A stretch of 64,000 bases of DNA from Croceitalea rosinachiae (GCF_031846445.1 NZ_JAVRHR010000004.1:24127-88126), one strand, 5' to 3'; shown: positions 24,660-35,364, counted from the stretch's first letter. The notes: generated by a model not told the origin, from the sequence alone. Translations and numbers: made by a program.

Positions 24660-25059
24660 TTCAATATACATAATTGATGATGATGCCATTACTCTTTTTG
24701 GCATTAAAAAACTCCTGCGTAGAACTGTGGAGTGCAATAACATGTACGAATTTAAAAATGGGAAACTAGCACTTAATGCTATAATGCACCAAATAGAGCT
24801 AGGGCAAAGCATACCAGATGTTATTTTTTTGGATATTAATATGCCTATAATGGATGGATGGGAATTTTTAAATGAATTTCTTAAGCTACCTATTGACAAG
24901 AAAATTATAATCAATATTGTTACTTCATCAATTGACCCTTGTGATAAAAGAAGATGGATGGAGTATAAAGCCATTACAAAACACTATCTTGAATTTAAAA
25001 ACAAACCTATCTTTTCGATTGATCTAGAAGACATTAAACGTATATATTTAGCATCTTAA
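24646..25059 (+). CDS. Single-domain response regulator, partner of the upstream kinase
   Basis: 137 residues, a stand-alone receiver. Acidic pocket Asp11-Asp13, phospho-acceptor Asp63 in FLDINMPIMDGWEF, Thr/Ser in VTSSIDPCD and a conserved Lys in the C-terminal KHYLEFKNKPI segment are present. It resembles the Rcp1-like receivers that accompany multi-PAS kinases in Bacteroidota and cyanobacteria. Its start lies inside the kinase gene (14-base overlap), so the two are translated together. There is no output domain, so it must signal through a protein partner or a phosphorelay. Confidence 0.9.
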   Translation: MTKINSIYIIDDDAITLFGIKKLLRRTVECNNMYEFKNGKLALNAIMHQIELGQSIPDVIFLDINMPIMDGWEFLNEFLKLPIDKKIIINIVTSSIDPCDKRRWMEYKAITKHYLEFKNKPIFSIDLEDIKRIYLAS

Positions 25060-25122
25060 ATTTATTATTTCGCTATTTTTGAATGGTTTTTACTACACAA
25101 TTTAAAACTTTCAAAGGCGACC

Positions 25123-26895
25123 ATGCGGACTTTTTTAACTCTATTTACGTTACTTTTTCTTATTTCATGTGAAACAACCACAAACGAAGAGACCACTAGT
25201 TTTAAAACAGTTTTTGAAACTTCTGACGGATTGGAAACGGCCACCTATGATGAGGTTATTCAGTTTTACTTACAATTGGCAAAAAATTACCCTGAAATTA
25301 ATGTACAGACCATCGGTAGCACAGATAGTGGGTATCCATTACATTTGGTGACTTTTAATTCGGAAGGAGATTTCAATTACCAAAAACTTGCCAATGACAA
25401 AACAATAGTCCTGGTCAACAATGGTATACATCCGGGAGAAAGTGATGGTATTGATGCAACCATGATGCTGTATCGAGACCTGGTTGAAAGGAAAATTAAA
25501 CATCCAAATAATGTTGTTCTGGTGACCATACCTGTTTATAATGTTGGAGGCATGTTAAATAGAAATTCAACTACTAGAGCTAATCAAAACGGCCCGAAAT
25601 CTTACGGTTTTCGCGGAAATGCCCAAAATTATGATTTAAATAGAGATTTTATAAAAGCAGACACGAAAAACGCGCAAAGTTTTATTGAAATTTTCCACCT
25701 GACAAAACCCGATATTTTTATTGACAATCATGTCAGCAACGGAGCCGATTATCAATATACATTGACACATCTATTTACTCAACATAACAAACTAGGTGGT
25801 GATTTGGGGCAATATCTGCATACTGAATTCATGCCCAAACTTGAGCAGAAACTTCAAGAATCTAATTGGGATATTACGCCATATGTCAATGTTTTTAATA
25901 GACCCCCCGAAACTGGTTTTACACAGTTTATGGACTCACCCAGATATTCAACGGGCTATGCTGCACTTTGGAATACGCTGGGCATGATGGTAGAAACCCA
26001 TATGTTAAAACCTTATAAACCTAGAGTAGAAGGTGCCTACGAGCTAATGAAACAAATGATTTCAATAGCTGAAAATAATCATGAAAAAATTAAAGAGTTA
26101 AGAAATAAGTCCATTGAAAATTATTCGACCGCTTCTACCTATCACCTAAATTGGGAAGTAGACACTACTCAGACCACTACATTACAATTCAAAGGTTTTG
26201 AGGTAGATACTTTGATTAGTGAAATCACAAATCTACCTAGACTTAAATATGATAAGAATCGTCCCTTTATCAAAAAAGTTAAATATTCTAATTACTATGT
26301 TCCCAAGGATACAATTGAGGTTCCAGCTGCCTATATTATTAAAAAAGGATGGCAAAAAGTCATTGATCGTTTAGACTTCAACCATATTGATTACTTTGAA
26401 TTGGACAAAGATACCACACTCTATCTCGAATCATATAAAATAAAGGATTACAAGACGAGAAATTCCGCTTACGAAGGTCACTATCTACATTACAATACTC
26501 AAATAGGTACTAGTGTGCAAAAAATTCAGTTGCAAAAAGGAGATTATGTAGTCCCTGCCAATCAAGAAGGGCTTCGATACCTATTGGAAACCTTAGAGCC
26601 TCAAGCACCAGATTCTTTCTTTAATTGGAACTTTTTCGATACCGTTTTACAGCAAAAAGAAGGATTTTCACCTTACGTTTTTGAAGATATTGCCCTAGAG
26701 ATTTTAAAGCAAAATCAATCATTAAGGGATAGTTTTTTGGCTAAAAAGCAAAGTGATCAACAATTTTCAGAAAATTGGTATGCCCAATTAGATTGGATTT
26801 ATAAACATTCTCCATACTACGAAAGCGCCCATTTGCAATACCCTGTATATCGAATTAAAAAAAGAAGTTCTGCTGAATCAATTCTCAAAAATTGA
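25123..26895 (+). CDS. M14 family zinc carboxypeptidase lipoprotein
   Basis: 590 residues. The signal ends in the lipobox LISC (Cys16). The M14 domain carries the zinc ligands His103 and Glu106 in GIHPGESDG and a third His in FIDNHVSNGADY near residue 206. Beyond about residue 330 is a C-terminal region common to this Bacteroidota subfamily, without a named domain. Such enzymes trim C-terminal residues from peptides; membrane anchoring suggests periplasmic or surface peptide use. TATTTTTG (25074-25081) is a -7-like element. The 3' end overlaps the convergent Nudix gene by 18 bases. Confidence 0.85.
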   Translation: MRTFLTLFTLLFLISCETTTNEETTSFKTVFETSDGLETATYDEVIQFYLQLAKNYPEINVQTIGSTDSGYPLHLVTFNSEGDFNYQKLANDKTIVLVNNGIHPGESDGIDATMMLYRDLVERKIKHPNNVVLVTIPVYNVGGMLNRNSTTRANQNGPKSYGFRGNAQNYDLNRDFIKADTKNAQSFIEIFHLTKPDIFIDNHVSNGADYQYTLTHLFTQHNKLGGDLGQYLHTEFMPKLEQKLQESNWDITPYVNVFNRPPETGFTQFMDSPRYSTGYAALWNTLGMMVETHMLKPYKPRVEGAYELMKQMISIAENNHEKIKELRNKSIENYSTASTYHLNWEVDTTQTTTLQFKGFEVDTLISEITNLPRLKYDKNRPFIKKVKYSNYYVPKDTIEVPAAYIIKKGWQKVIDRLDFNHIDYFELDKDTTLYLESYKIKDYKTRNSAYEGHYLHYNTQIGTSVQKIQLQKGDYVVPANQEGLRYLLETLEPQAPDSFFNWNFFDTVLQQKEGFSPYVFEDIALEILKQNQSLRDSFLAKKQSDQQFSENWYAQLDWIYKHSPYYESAHLQYPVYRIKKRSSAESILKN

Positions 26896-27480
26896 CTTGT
26901 CCTCAAAGAGCAGTCTTATATTTAGATAAGAGTTTTCAAGCGCTTTCTTGATTTTTTTCGGTCCTTTCCACTTTACCTTAGTAATACCTTCATTTTCCTG
27001 AGCCACCAATGGTCCATCATAAGAAGTCACCATAGAAAACCAATAAACTTTTTTTAAGCGATACTCTCCATTTCTTTTAAAGATATGATAAGTGGTCTTT
27101 AAGTACTTATCAATATGAAGCCCTTTAACACCCGTTTCCTCCTCCACTTCTCTAATTGCGGCTTTTTCAATAGATTCACCTTTGTCAAGTTTTCCCTTTG
27201 GCAAATCCCACTTATCATTTCTATAAATAAATAAAACCTTTCCTTCTTCATTTTTGACCAGACCCCCCGCCGCAACTACAATAGGAATTTTACTACTGAA
27301 CTTTTCAAGAATTTTATCGCTTGGGTCATAAATATATGCCTTTTTCAAAAGCTTTTTAGATAATGAAGTAATGGCATAATTAATGGCATCATCATCCATT
27401 AAAAATACATTACCAACGGTATTCTCTGGCTTCTCATTTGTTAAGATCAAGGGTGACTCATTAACAAAAACTTTATACAT
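26878..27480 (-). CDS. Nudix hydrolase
   Basis: 200 residues from the ATG at 27478-27480 (MYKVFVNESPL). An N-terminal domain of about 65 residues precedes the Nudix domain, whose box is seen from GKLDKGES to AAIREVEEETG (about residues 100-125). Nudix enzymes hydrolyse nucleoside diphosphates linked to another moiety; the substrate cannot be told. The frame is open 11 codons further upstream, but that would run past the pyrE start. Only seven bases separate its start from that of the divergent pyrE, so the two promoters must lie inside the opposite genes. Confidence 0.88.
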   Translation of the reverse strand: MYKVFVNESPLILTNEKPENTVGNVFLMDDDAINYAITSLSKKLLKKAYIYDPSDKILEKFSSKIPIVVAAGGLVKNEEGKVLFIYRNDKWDLPKGKLDKGESIEKAAIREVEEETGVKGLHIDKYLKTTYHIFKRNGEYRLKKVYWFSMVTSYDGPLVAQENEGITKVKWKGPKKIKKALENSYLNIRLLFEDKSIFEN

Positions 27481-27483
27481 TTG
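27476..27483 (+). promoter_or_regulatory. -7 element of pyrE (probably leaderless transcript)
   Basis: TACATTTG matches TAnnTTTG exactly and ends 4 bases before the pyrE ATG at 27488. A start point at the usual distance would fall at about 27487-27489, on the ATG itself. No TTTG is found at the standard 19-base spacing, so the -33 side is weak. The element overlaps the first codons of the Nudix gene on the other strand. Confidence 0.45.
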
Positions 27484-27487
27484 CGCA

Positions 27488-28129
27488 ATGATTTTAGACA
27501 AGAACAGCGCCAATAAAACTGCGGAGCTATTGCTGCAAATTAATGCAATAAAGTTGAATCCTGAAAATCCATTTACATGGGCGTCTGGGTGGAAATCTCC
27601 AATTTACTGCGATAATAGAATTATCTTATCCTATCCAGCCATTAGAAACTTTATACGAGAAGAAATGGCAAAACAGGTGGAAACTCTTTATGGAAAACCA
27701 GATATTATTGCTGGTGTAGCCACCGGCGCTATTGGAATTGGAGTTTTAGTAGCAGAAGCTATGGGTCTTCCTTTTATTTATGTCAGACCTGAACCTAAGT
27801 CGCATGGCAGAAAAAATCAAATTGAAGGACAGTTCAAATCTGGTCAAAACGTAGTCGTTATTGAAGATTTAATAAGTACTGGAAAAAGCAGTTTAAATGC
27901 AGTCAATGCACTACTAGATGTTGGTGCTGATATAAAAGGAATGCTTGCTATTTTCACATATGGTTTTGATATTGCTCAGCAAAACTTTAAAAATGCGAAT
28001 GTAAAATTGAATACCTTAAGCGATTATGAACACCTTATAAATCAGGCATCAACAACAAATTACATAAAAGAAGAACTAGTACAAACCCTATTGCAATGGC
28101 GAGAAGCTCCAGAGCAATGGAACCAATAA
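27488..28129 (+). CDS. pyrE: Orotate phosphoribosyltransferase
   Basis: 213 residues from the ATG at 27488 (MILDKNSANKTAELL). It forms OMP from orotate and PRPP in pyrimidine synthesis. TWASGWKSPIYCDNR near residue 31, the flexible-loop region RPEPKSHGRKNQIEG, and the PRPP motif VVVIEDLISTGKSS (about 119-132) are all present. The open frame reaches 35 codons upstream, but those lie in the Nudix gene. It is followed 12 bases later by an SRPBCC gene. The start codon lies within 5 bases of a -7 promoter element, so the mRNA may have no 5' leader. Confidence 0.95.
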   Translation: MILDKNSANKTAELLLQINAIKLNPENPFTWASGWKSPIYCDNRIILSYPAIRNFIREEMAKQVETLYGKPDIIAGVATGAIGIGVLVAEAMGLPFIYVRPEPKSHGRKNQIEGQFKSGQNVVVIEDLISTGKSSLNAVNALLDVGADIKGMLAIFTYGFDIAQQNFKNANVKLNTLSDYEHLINQASTTNYIKEELVQTLLQWREAPEQWNQ

Positions 28130-28141
28130 TATACCTATCAC

Positions 28142-28537
28142 ATGCATATTGAAGTAGCCAAAAAGAGTTTACAAAAAAATAACCAAGAAGTATATAACTT
28201 TCTGATTGACATCAAAAACTTTGAAATTTTAATGCCCGAAAACATTGATAAGTTTGAAGTTTTAGATGCAAATACTTTTAAATTCGCTTTGAGCGGAATG
28301 CCAGAAATAATACTTCGATTAAAAGAACAGCATCCGTATGAAAAGATTGTTCTAGGTGCTGCAAGCGATAAGTTGCCATTTACTTTAACTGTTAACATAA
28401 TTGCAACTAGTGAAAATGAAAGTGAAGTTGGTTTGAGTTTTGAGGGAGAATTTAATGCAATGATGGCAATGATGATTAAGAGCCCTATTACCAATTTTAT
28501 GGAAACCCTATCAAAAAATATGGATAAAATTGCTTAG
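28142..28537 (+). CDS. SRPBCC family protein
   Basis: 131 residues with the START/Bet v 1-like pattern: an N-terminal strand (HIEVAKKSLQ), helices around NQEVYNFLIDIKNFEILMP, antiparallel strands, and a long C-terminal helix from about residue 100. SRPBCC proteins hold hydrophobic ligands in a deep pocket; no ligand is known for this one. It lies 12 bases after pyrE and overlaps the convergent birA gene by four bases. Its steady linkage to pyrE in Flavobacteriia (from memory) is not explained. No signal peptide, so cytoplasmic. Confidence 0.78.
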   Translation: MHIEVAKKSLQKNNQEVYNFLIDIKNFEILMPENIDKFEVLDANTFKFALSGMPEIILRLKEQHPYEKIVLGAASDKLPFTLTVNIIATSENESEVGLSFEGEFNAMMAMMIKSPITNFMETLSKNMDKIA

Positions 28538-29265
28538 TACAACAATTTGACCTCTTTTACTGCAAACTTCTTTAGCTGTTTATCTTCAGTTTGTATGACC
28601 AGTTTTCCATCATCAGAAAGTCCCTTTATTATACCTATAAACATGATATCACTTTTACCTATAAAGGTCGAAGGCTTATCTTTTCTAAATAGAACCTCTT
28701 CATAAGCAACTTTAAGGCTTTTAATTTCAGGAGTTTCTAACACACCTAGGCGAATCTTCAATTTTGTAATGATTCGCTTCATCAATATTTCTAAATCCAA
28801 AGTCTTTCCCAAAAGTAATTGTAATGAACTTACATTTTGCAATCCACTAAATCGAATTTGATTGACATTTAAGCCAATTCCTATGATTGATTTACTTACT
28901 TTATTTCCTTGTAAAATGTTTTCAATCAATATTCCACATATTTTATGATTTCCTGACATAATGTCGTTTGGCCATTTTACTCTTAAATCTGGTACTGACA
29001 ACTCTTTTAAAGCATCAGCTAGAGCAAGTGAAACTGCGCAATTTAAGTAGACCTGATCAATAGCTTTAAAATTTTCAAATATTTTCAAGACGCTGAATGT
29101 TAGATTTTTACCCTCTTCAGAAATCCATTTCGCACCCGTTTGCCCTCGCCCATGGGTTTGCTTTTGGGTAATCGTCACGGTATAATCCTTTAAATGGTTC
29201 TGTAGTGCCAGTTGTTTTAAATAATGATTTGTAGATGTCGTGGCATCAAGTTTGATTAATTGCAT
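28534..29265 (-). CDS. birA: Biotin--[acetyl-CoA-carboxylase] ligase
   Basis: 243 residues, catalytic type only: no N-terminal helix-turn-helix, so it is not a biotin repressor. The biotinyl-AMP loop is seen in KQTHGRGQTGAKW (about residues 35-47), with VKWPNDIM near residue 98 and IGIGLNVN near 147. A small SH3-like C-terminal domain follows. It attaches biotin to carrier proteins such as the carboxylase BCCP. It is divergent from rsfS, with 94 bases between the starts. Confidence 0.93.
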   Translation of the reverse strand: MQLIKLDATTSTNHYLKQLALQNHLKDYTVTITQKQTHGRGQTGAKWISEEGKNLTFSVLKIFENFKAIDQVYLNCAVSLALADALKELSVPDLRVKWPNDIMSGNHKICGILIENILQGNKVSKSIIGIGLNVNQIRFSGLQNVSSLQLLLGKTLDLEILMKRIITKLKIRLGVLETPEIKSLKVAYEEVLFRKDKPSTFIGKSDIMFIGIIKGLSDDGKLVIQTEDKQLKKFAVKEVKLLY

Positions 29266-29331
29266 TGAAGCGCTTTAAAGAAGACATTGAATGTAATGTT
29301 AAAAACGCAACGCGACAAAACAAAAAAGTAA

Positions 29332-29339
29332 TAACTTTG
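29332..29339 (+). promoter_or_regulatory. -7 element upstream of rsfS
   Basis: TAACTTTG is an exact TAnnTTTG match, ending 20 bases before the rsfS ATG at 29360. No TTTG lies at the 19-base position. It would drive the rsfS-ftsH-LUD-cdsA-psd unit. Confidence 0.45.
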
Positions 29340-29359
29340 TAGAAATCTAAAATTTTTGA

Positions 29360-29737
29360 ATGCATAAGAGCAAAGCTGGAGCAGATGAACTAATTGCCTT
29401 AATATTATCGGGGATAGAGGAAGTAAAAGGAGTTGATATCAATTTACTTGATTTAAGGGAAATAGAGAATACCGTTTGTGACTACTTTATCATCTGCAAT
29501 GGTACATCAAACACTCATGTAAACGCAATTGTGTCTTCTGTACAAAAAACCGTAAGCAAAGCAATTAAGGACAAACCTTGGCATTTAGAAGGCTCAGATA
29601 ACGCAGAATGGGTCTTAATGGATTATGTAAATGTTGTTGTGCATGTATTTCAAAAACACATTAGAGAATTCTACGATATTGAGGGGCTTTGGGGAGATGC
29701 CAAAGTTACCATGGTTGCAAGCAGCTATAACAATTAA
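29360..29737 (+). CDS. rsfS: Ribosome silencing factor
   Basis: 125 residues of the Iojap/RsfS family. Conserved segments are VCDYFIICNGTSNTHVNAI (about residues 38-56), PWHLEGSDNAEWVLMDY (about 75-91) and VVHVFQKHIREFYDIEGLW. RsfS binds ribosomal protein uL14 and blocks subunit joining when nutrients run short. Length fits. It starts the unit that continues three bases later with ftsH. Placing a translation-shutdown factor with a membrane protease is common in Flavobacteriia by memory. Confidence 0.94.
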   Translation: MHKSKAGADELIALILSGIEEVKGVDINLLDLREIENTVCDYFIICNGTSNTHVNAIVSSVQKTVSKAIKDKPWHLEGSDNAEWVLMDYVNVVVHVFQKHIREFYDIEGLWGDAKVTMVASSYNN

Positions 29738-29740
29738 AAA

Positions 29741-31723
<1,983 letters not shown>

Positions 31724-31767
31724 TTTTTTTCTCGGTATATTCTCAATCCATAAGGATTTAAATTTAT

Positions 31768-32376
31768 ATGGGTGTTTTTGACAAACTTTTCGGAGGAGGT
31801 AAAAAGGTTTCTAAGGAAACTGCAGAAACCCGTGGCGAACATATGCCCGATTTGAAAATACCCATTGATGAAAAATTTACCATCTACTTCAAGAAAAATG
31901 GAGGCAAATTTATTTATTGCGAAGATTTCACCGAAGTTTTAAATGCGTTGCAGAATATCATTTCTGAGAACAATTGGCAATCAAAACTCTTTTATACTCT
32001 TGATAAAAGAATTAATGAACGGTTTTCAACCGAGAAGTTAGGTTTCACTGACAATATCAATGAAAGTGAGATATTTTTTACCACATGTGAACATCTAGTT
32101 GCACACAATGGCTCAATTTTAGTATGCTCTAACCAAATAAAAGAAAAAAAGTTAAATGAATTACCTTCAAATCTGATTGTTTTTGCTACAACCAGCCAAC
32201 TAGTGGATTCAATTAGCGAAGCCTTAAAAATCATAAAAAAGAAATATCTCAAGAAAATTCCTGATAATATTACGACTTTGAAACACTTTGAACTAACTCA
32301 AGAAAATAAAAATGATTTCCTTTCCTACGGTAGTGCCTCAAAAAATGTATATCTTTTGCTGTTAGAAGACTACTAA
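31768..32376 (+). CDS. LUD domain-containing protein
   Basis: 202 residues with a LutC/LUD-type fold over about residues 45-200; the N-terminal 30 residues (GVFDKLFGGGKK) are polar and probably flexible. LUD proteins are named for lactate utilisation with LutA/LutB, but no Lut partners are here. In this position, 45 bases after ftsH and 4 bases before cdsA, it is likely a lone paralogue with a different task. Segment FFTTCEHLVAHNGSILVCSNQ is the family core. Function unknown; cytoplasmic. Confidence 0.82.
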   Translation: MGVFDKLFGGGKKVSKETAETRGEHMPDLKIPIDEKFTIYFKKNGGKFIYCEDFTEVLNALQNIISENNWQSKLFYTLDKRINERFSTEKLGFTDNINESEIFFTTCEHLVAHNGSILVCSNQIKEKKLNELPSNLIVFATTSQLVDSISEALKIIKKKYLKKIPDNITTLKHFELTQENKNDFLSYGSASKNVYLLLLEDY

Positions 32377-32380
32377 CTCA

Positions 32381-33184
32381 ATGAAAGAACTTTTAAGGCG
32401 GTTACTCACCGGAATTGTTTATGTTGTACTATTGCTATCAACTGCATACTTAAATTCCGATGCATTTGATTTTTTGTTCATGGCTTTTGGTTTAGGCTGT
32501 CTTTACGAATATAGGCGCATCGTTGGCATAAAAGGATATTACATTTTTATAGCCTATTTGGCGCTCTGGTGGGCTTATATTTACCTTATTCCTACCGAAA
32601 CACCGCGACTTGTTTTATTAGGTGTGACTTTGTTAATTAATATTGCCTTGCTGCGTTATCTTTTTGTGCAGCAAAAAAAATACTTCTCTACTTTTGAGCT
32701 CTACCTTATAGGGATTTTCTATATCTCTGGTGGGTTCATATTCCTGACCATGATACCTTACAATGAAAATGGGTTTGCCAAATTTTTGATTATGGGAATC
32801 TTTGTTTTGATTTGGGTAAGCGATAGTTTTGCTTATTTGGTTGGCAAGTCCATTGGACGAACAAAATTGTTTCCTTCAGTTTCTCCCAAAAAAACCGTTG
32901 AGGGTTCATTAGGAGGTCTTATTTTTGCAATGCTTGCGGGTTATATATTATCGAAATACGAAACGAGTATTAATACAAACCAATGGCTAACTTTAGCCTT
33001 CATTATAGTGTTAACTGGTGCTTTGGGTGATTTATTACAATCTAAATTTAAAAGAGCTGCAGGGGTAAAAGACAGTGGTGCTATTTTACCGGGCCATGGC
33101 GGTATTTGGGATAGATTGGATAGCTTAATATTTGCTGCACCTTTTGCTTACTTGACACTTAAACTATTTTTTTATGTTTCATAA
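32381..33184 (+). CDS. cdsA: Phosphatidate cytidylyltransferase
   Basis: 267 residues with about eight hydrophobic segments. It makes CDP-diacylglycerol from CTP and phosphatidate, the branch point of bacterial phospholipids. The CdsA signature is near the C-terminus: GALGDLLQSKFKRAAGVKDS followed by LPGHGGIWDRLDSL (about residues 209-248), with SPKKTVEGSLGG around 167. It is an inner-membrane enzyme. It starts four bases after the LUD gene and overlaps psd by 11 bases. Confidence 0.94.
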   Translation: MKELLRRLLTGIVYVVLLLSTAYLNSDAFDFLFMAFGLGCLYEYRRIVGIKGYYIFIAYLALWWAYIYLIPTETPRLVLLGVTLLINIALLRYLFVQQKKYFSTFELYLIGIFYISGGFIFLTMIPYNENGFAKFLIMGIFVLIWVSDSFAYLVGKSIGRTKLFPSVSPKKTVEGSLGGLIFAMLAGYILSKYETSINTNQWLTLAFIIVLTGALGDLLQSKFKRAAGVKDSGAILPGHGGIWDRLDSLIFAAPFAYLTLKLFFYVS

Positions 33185-33839
33185 AGAAGGACAAAAAATT
33201 ATCCTTACGGCTTTTTTTCTAGCGGTAGTTGTTATTTTGACAACACAAATTTTCGTTGAGTTGGATTGGTTACGAATTGTATTACAATTAACAATGCTAG
33301 TTGTTTTGATTTTGATACTTCAATTTTTTAGAAACCCTAAAAGATTAGTTACCCCAAATTTTGATGAAATCCTTGCTCCAGTTGATGGTAAGGTGGTTGT
33401 TATAGAAGAAGTGGAAGAAACGGAATACTTTAAGGAAAAGAGACGCCAAGTATCCATTTTCATGTCCCCTTTGAATGTCCATGTGACGCGTTACGCCGCC
33501 AGCGGTACTATAACTTTTTCAAAATACCATCCTGGAAAGTACTTAGTAGCTTGGCATCCCAAGTCAAGTACAGAAAATGAACGTACGACAGTTGTAATAC
33601 ATACACCAAAATTTGGTGAAATATTGTATCGCCAAATTGCTGGTGCAATGGCACGCAGAATTATAAATTATGCCGAAGAAGGTGAACAGGTCGTACAAGG
33701 TCAAGATGCCGGATTTATCAAGTTTGGATCTAGGGTCGATTTATTCTTACCTCTGGATAGTAAAATTTGTGTTTCATTAAATGATACCGTTAAAGGAGCA
33801 AAAACATGTATTGCTATGTTAGGTGACAAAAATGAATGA
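33174..33839 (+). CDS. psd: Phosphatidylserine decarboxylase (proenzyme)
   Basis: 221 residues, the short Psd type. One or two membrane helices at about residues 8-45 anchor it. The self-cleavage site that creates the pyruvoyl group is the Gly-Ser in FIKFGSRVDLFLP (about residue 181). FMSPLNVHVTRYAASG (about 97-112) is the catalytic His region. It decarboxylates phosphatidylserine to phosphatidylethanolamine, the major flavobacterial phospholipid. It overlaps cdsA by 11 bases, and overlaps the acyl-CoA-binding protein gene by 8. No phosphatidylserine synthase gene is in the window. Confidence 0.93.
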   Translation: MFHKEGQKIILTAFFLAVVVILTTQIFVELDWLRIVLQLTMLVVLILILQFFRNPKRLVTPNFDEILAPVDGKVVVIEEVEETEYFKEKRRQVSIFMSPLNVHVTRYAASGTITFSKYHPGKYLVAWHPKSSTENERTTVVIHTPKFGEILYRQIAGAMARRIINYAEEGEQVVQGQDAGFIKFGSRVDLFLPLDSKICVSLNDTVKGAKTCIAMLGDKNE

Positions 33840-34098
33840 AGAAAAAATACATATCAAGTTTGAAGAAGCGGTAAAATATGTCAATGATTTTAAAGAACCA
33901 TTACCTGCTGATTTACTATTAAAATTATATGCCTATTATAAAATAGCCAATAAAAACTACAACAATCCCGGCAGCAAAACCCCTTTAATCAATGCTTTTA
34001 AAGCAAATGCCCTTATTCAGGCGAAAAATATCGGTAGAAAAGAAGCAATGAAACATTATATTGAACTGGTAGATATGGAAATCAGAAATATCAAATAG
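33832..34098 (+). CDS. Acyl-CoA-binding protein
   Basis: 88 residues from the ATG at 33832. The four-helix ACBP signature is clear: FEEAVKYVNDFKEPLPADLLLKLYAYYKIAN, then NPGSKTPL and KEAMKHYIELV. The usual KxDAW core is replaced by KANALIQAKNIGRK, so it is divergent. ACBPs hold long-chain acyl-CoA in the cytoplasm; they are typical of eukaryotes but also occur in Bacteroidota. The start overlaps psd by 8 bases, linking acyl-CoA handling to phospholipid synthesis. Its 3' end overlaps the convergent sterol-desaturase-like gene by 8 bases. Confidence 0.88.
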   Translation: MNEEKIHIKFEEAVKYVNDFKEPLPADLLLKLYAYYKIANKNYNNPGSKTPLINAFKANALIQAKNIGRKEAMKHYIELVDMEIRNIK

Positions 34099-35359
34099 GA
34101 ACTTGCCGAGCTTTTTCATGATTTTCTAAAAAGGTAAAATAAACTCCACCAATAATAGTAACCATAAAATATACCAGCATCACAATACTTCCCCAAATAA
34201 AATAAGCATTCATTCCAAACCAATCACCCATCACAATAATTAAAATTATTCCAGCAGACGCTCGGAATAGCTCAATCCAAAAGGCATATTTTTTTCTATC
34301 CATTAATGTGCTATACCCGTAAATGCCAACAAATACAAAAGCTCCAAAAAGTAATAACCCATTAAAGCCAATTTCCGAATAATTATAAAACATAAAAAGC
34401 ATCAATAAGGTACTACTCAACATTTGAAAAATTGCATAAACCTTAAGGGCATTTGTGGTTTTTGGCTGGTATTTTTTAAAATTGTAAACATCTTTAATTA
34501 TAGCTAAAGGGTATTTTGCAACGACATCTATTGGGCGCCAGCCGGTTGGCATAAACCAGATTCGAAGTTTATCCCACCAACTTTTAGTGCGCCAAGCATC
34601 ATTTAATAATCTCCATAAGTGTTGAAAATTAATTAGTATCGGATTCCAAGTAGCAGCTGGCTTTAAAACTCCATATTGAGGTGGTACATTTGGTAATTCT
34701 TCTTGAAATGTTCCAAACAATCTATCCCAAATTGATAATATCTGCCCTAAATTTTTATCAATATATTCAGGATTGATAGCATGATGCACACGATGTTGAG
34801 AAGGTGTAACAATTATATACTCTAACCATCCCATTTTACCAATATGTTGCGTATGATACCAAAATTGAGCAAATAAATGAATGGGGGCTAAAATCGCAAT
34901 CACTTGTGCCGGAACTCCCAAGACTGCAGCAGGAATTAAAAGCAATGAAAAATAACCCACCAAATTAGAAATGGATTGTCGAAGGGCACATGCCAAATTA
35001 AATTCTTCGCTGCTGTGATGAATTACATGTTGATTCCAAAAAATATTGATATGATGACTCAGTCGATGATTCCAATACCCTGCAAAATCAATTGTGATAA
35101 ATGCTAAAAACCAAACTAACCAAGTTGCTCTTATTTCAAATAGCGCTAACTTTTCCAACAAAAATGGGTAGCTGACCAAAACCAAAACCAGGCCTAATGA
35201 ATCTTTTACAATATTGGTCAGGCCTGAACTTAAGCTACTGACCGTATCCATAACATTATGCTTTTGGTTTTTAACAAAATAACCATAGAGTATTTCAAGT
35301 AAGACCAAGCCCGTAAAAAAGGGAATGGCATACAATAAGGCATTTGCATAGGTCTCCAT
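34091..35359 (-). CDS. Sterol desaturase / fatty acid hydroxylase family protein
   Basis: 422 residues from the ATG at 35357-35359 (METYANALLYAIPFF). The di-iron His motifs of the superfamily are present: HRLSHH and HVIHHSSEEFN (about residues 110-135) and HRVHHAINPEYIDKN (about 205-219). About eight membrane helices; the last ~150 residues form extra helices beyond the catalytic domain. Enzymes of this type insert oxygen or double bonds in lipids, sphingoid chains or isoprenoids; the substrate here is unknown. The upstream 14 in-frame codons overlap the GH109-like gene, 5 bases away, with which it is co-transcribed. Confidence 0.87.
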   Translation of the reverse strand: METYANALLYAIPFFTGLVLLEILYGYFVKNQKHNVMDTVSSLSSGLTNIVKDSLGLVLVLVSYPFLLEKLALFEIRATWLVWFLAFITIDFAGYWNHRLSHHINIFWNQHVIHHSSEEFNLACALRQSISNLVGYFSLLLIPAAVLGVPAQVIAILAPIHLFAQFWYHTQHIGKMGWLEYIIVTPSQHRVHHAINPEYIDKNLGQILSIWDRLFGTFQEELPNVPPQYGVLKPAATWNPILINFQHLWRLLNDAWRTKSWWDKLRIWFMPTGWRPIDVVAKYPLAIIKDVYNFKKYQPKTTNALKVYAIFQMLSSTLLMLFMFYNYSEIGFNGLLLFGAFVFVGIYGYSTLMDRKKYAFWIELFRASAGIILIIVMGDWFGMNAYFIWGSIVMLVYFMVTIIGGVYFTFLENHEKARQVPI

Positions 35360-35364
35360 CTTGT

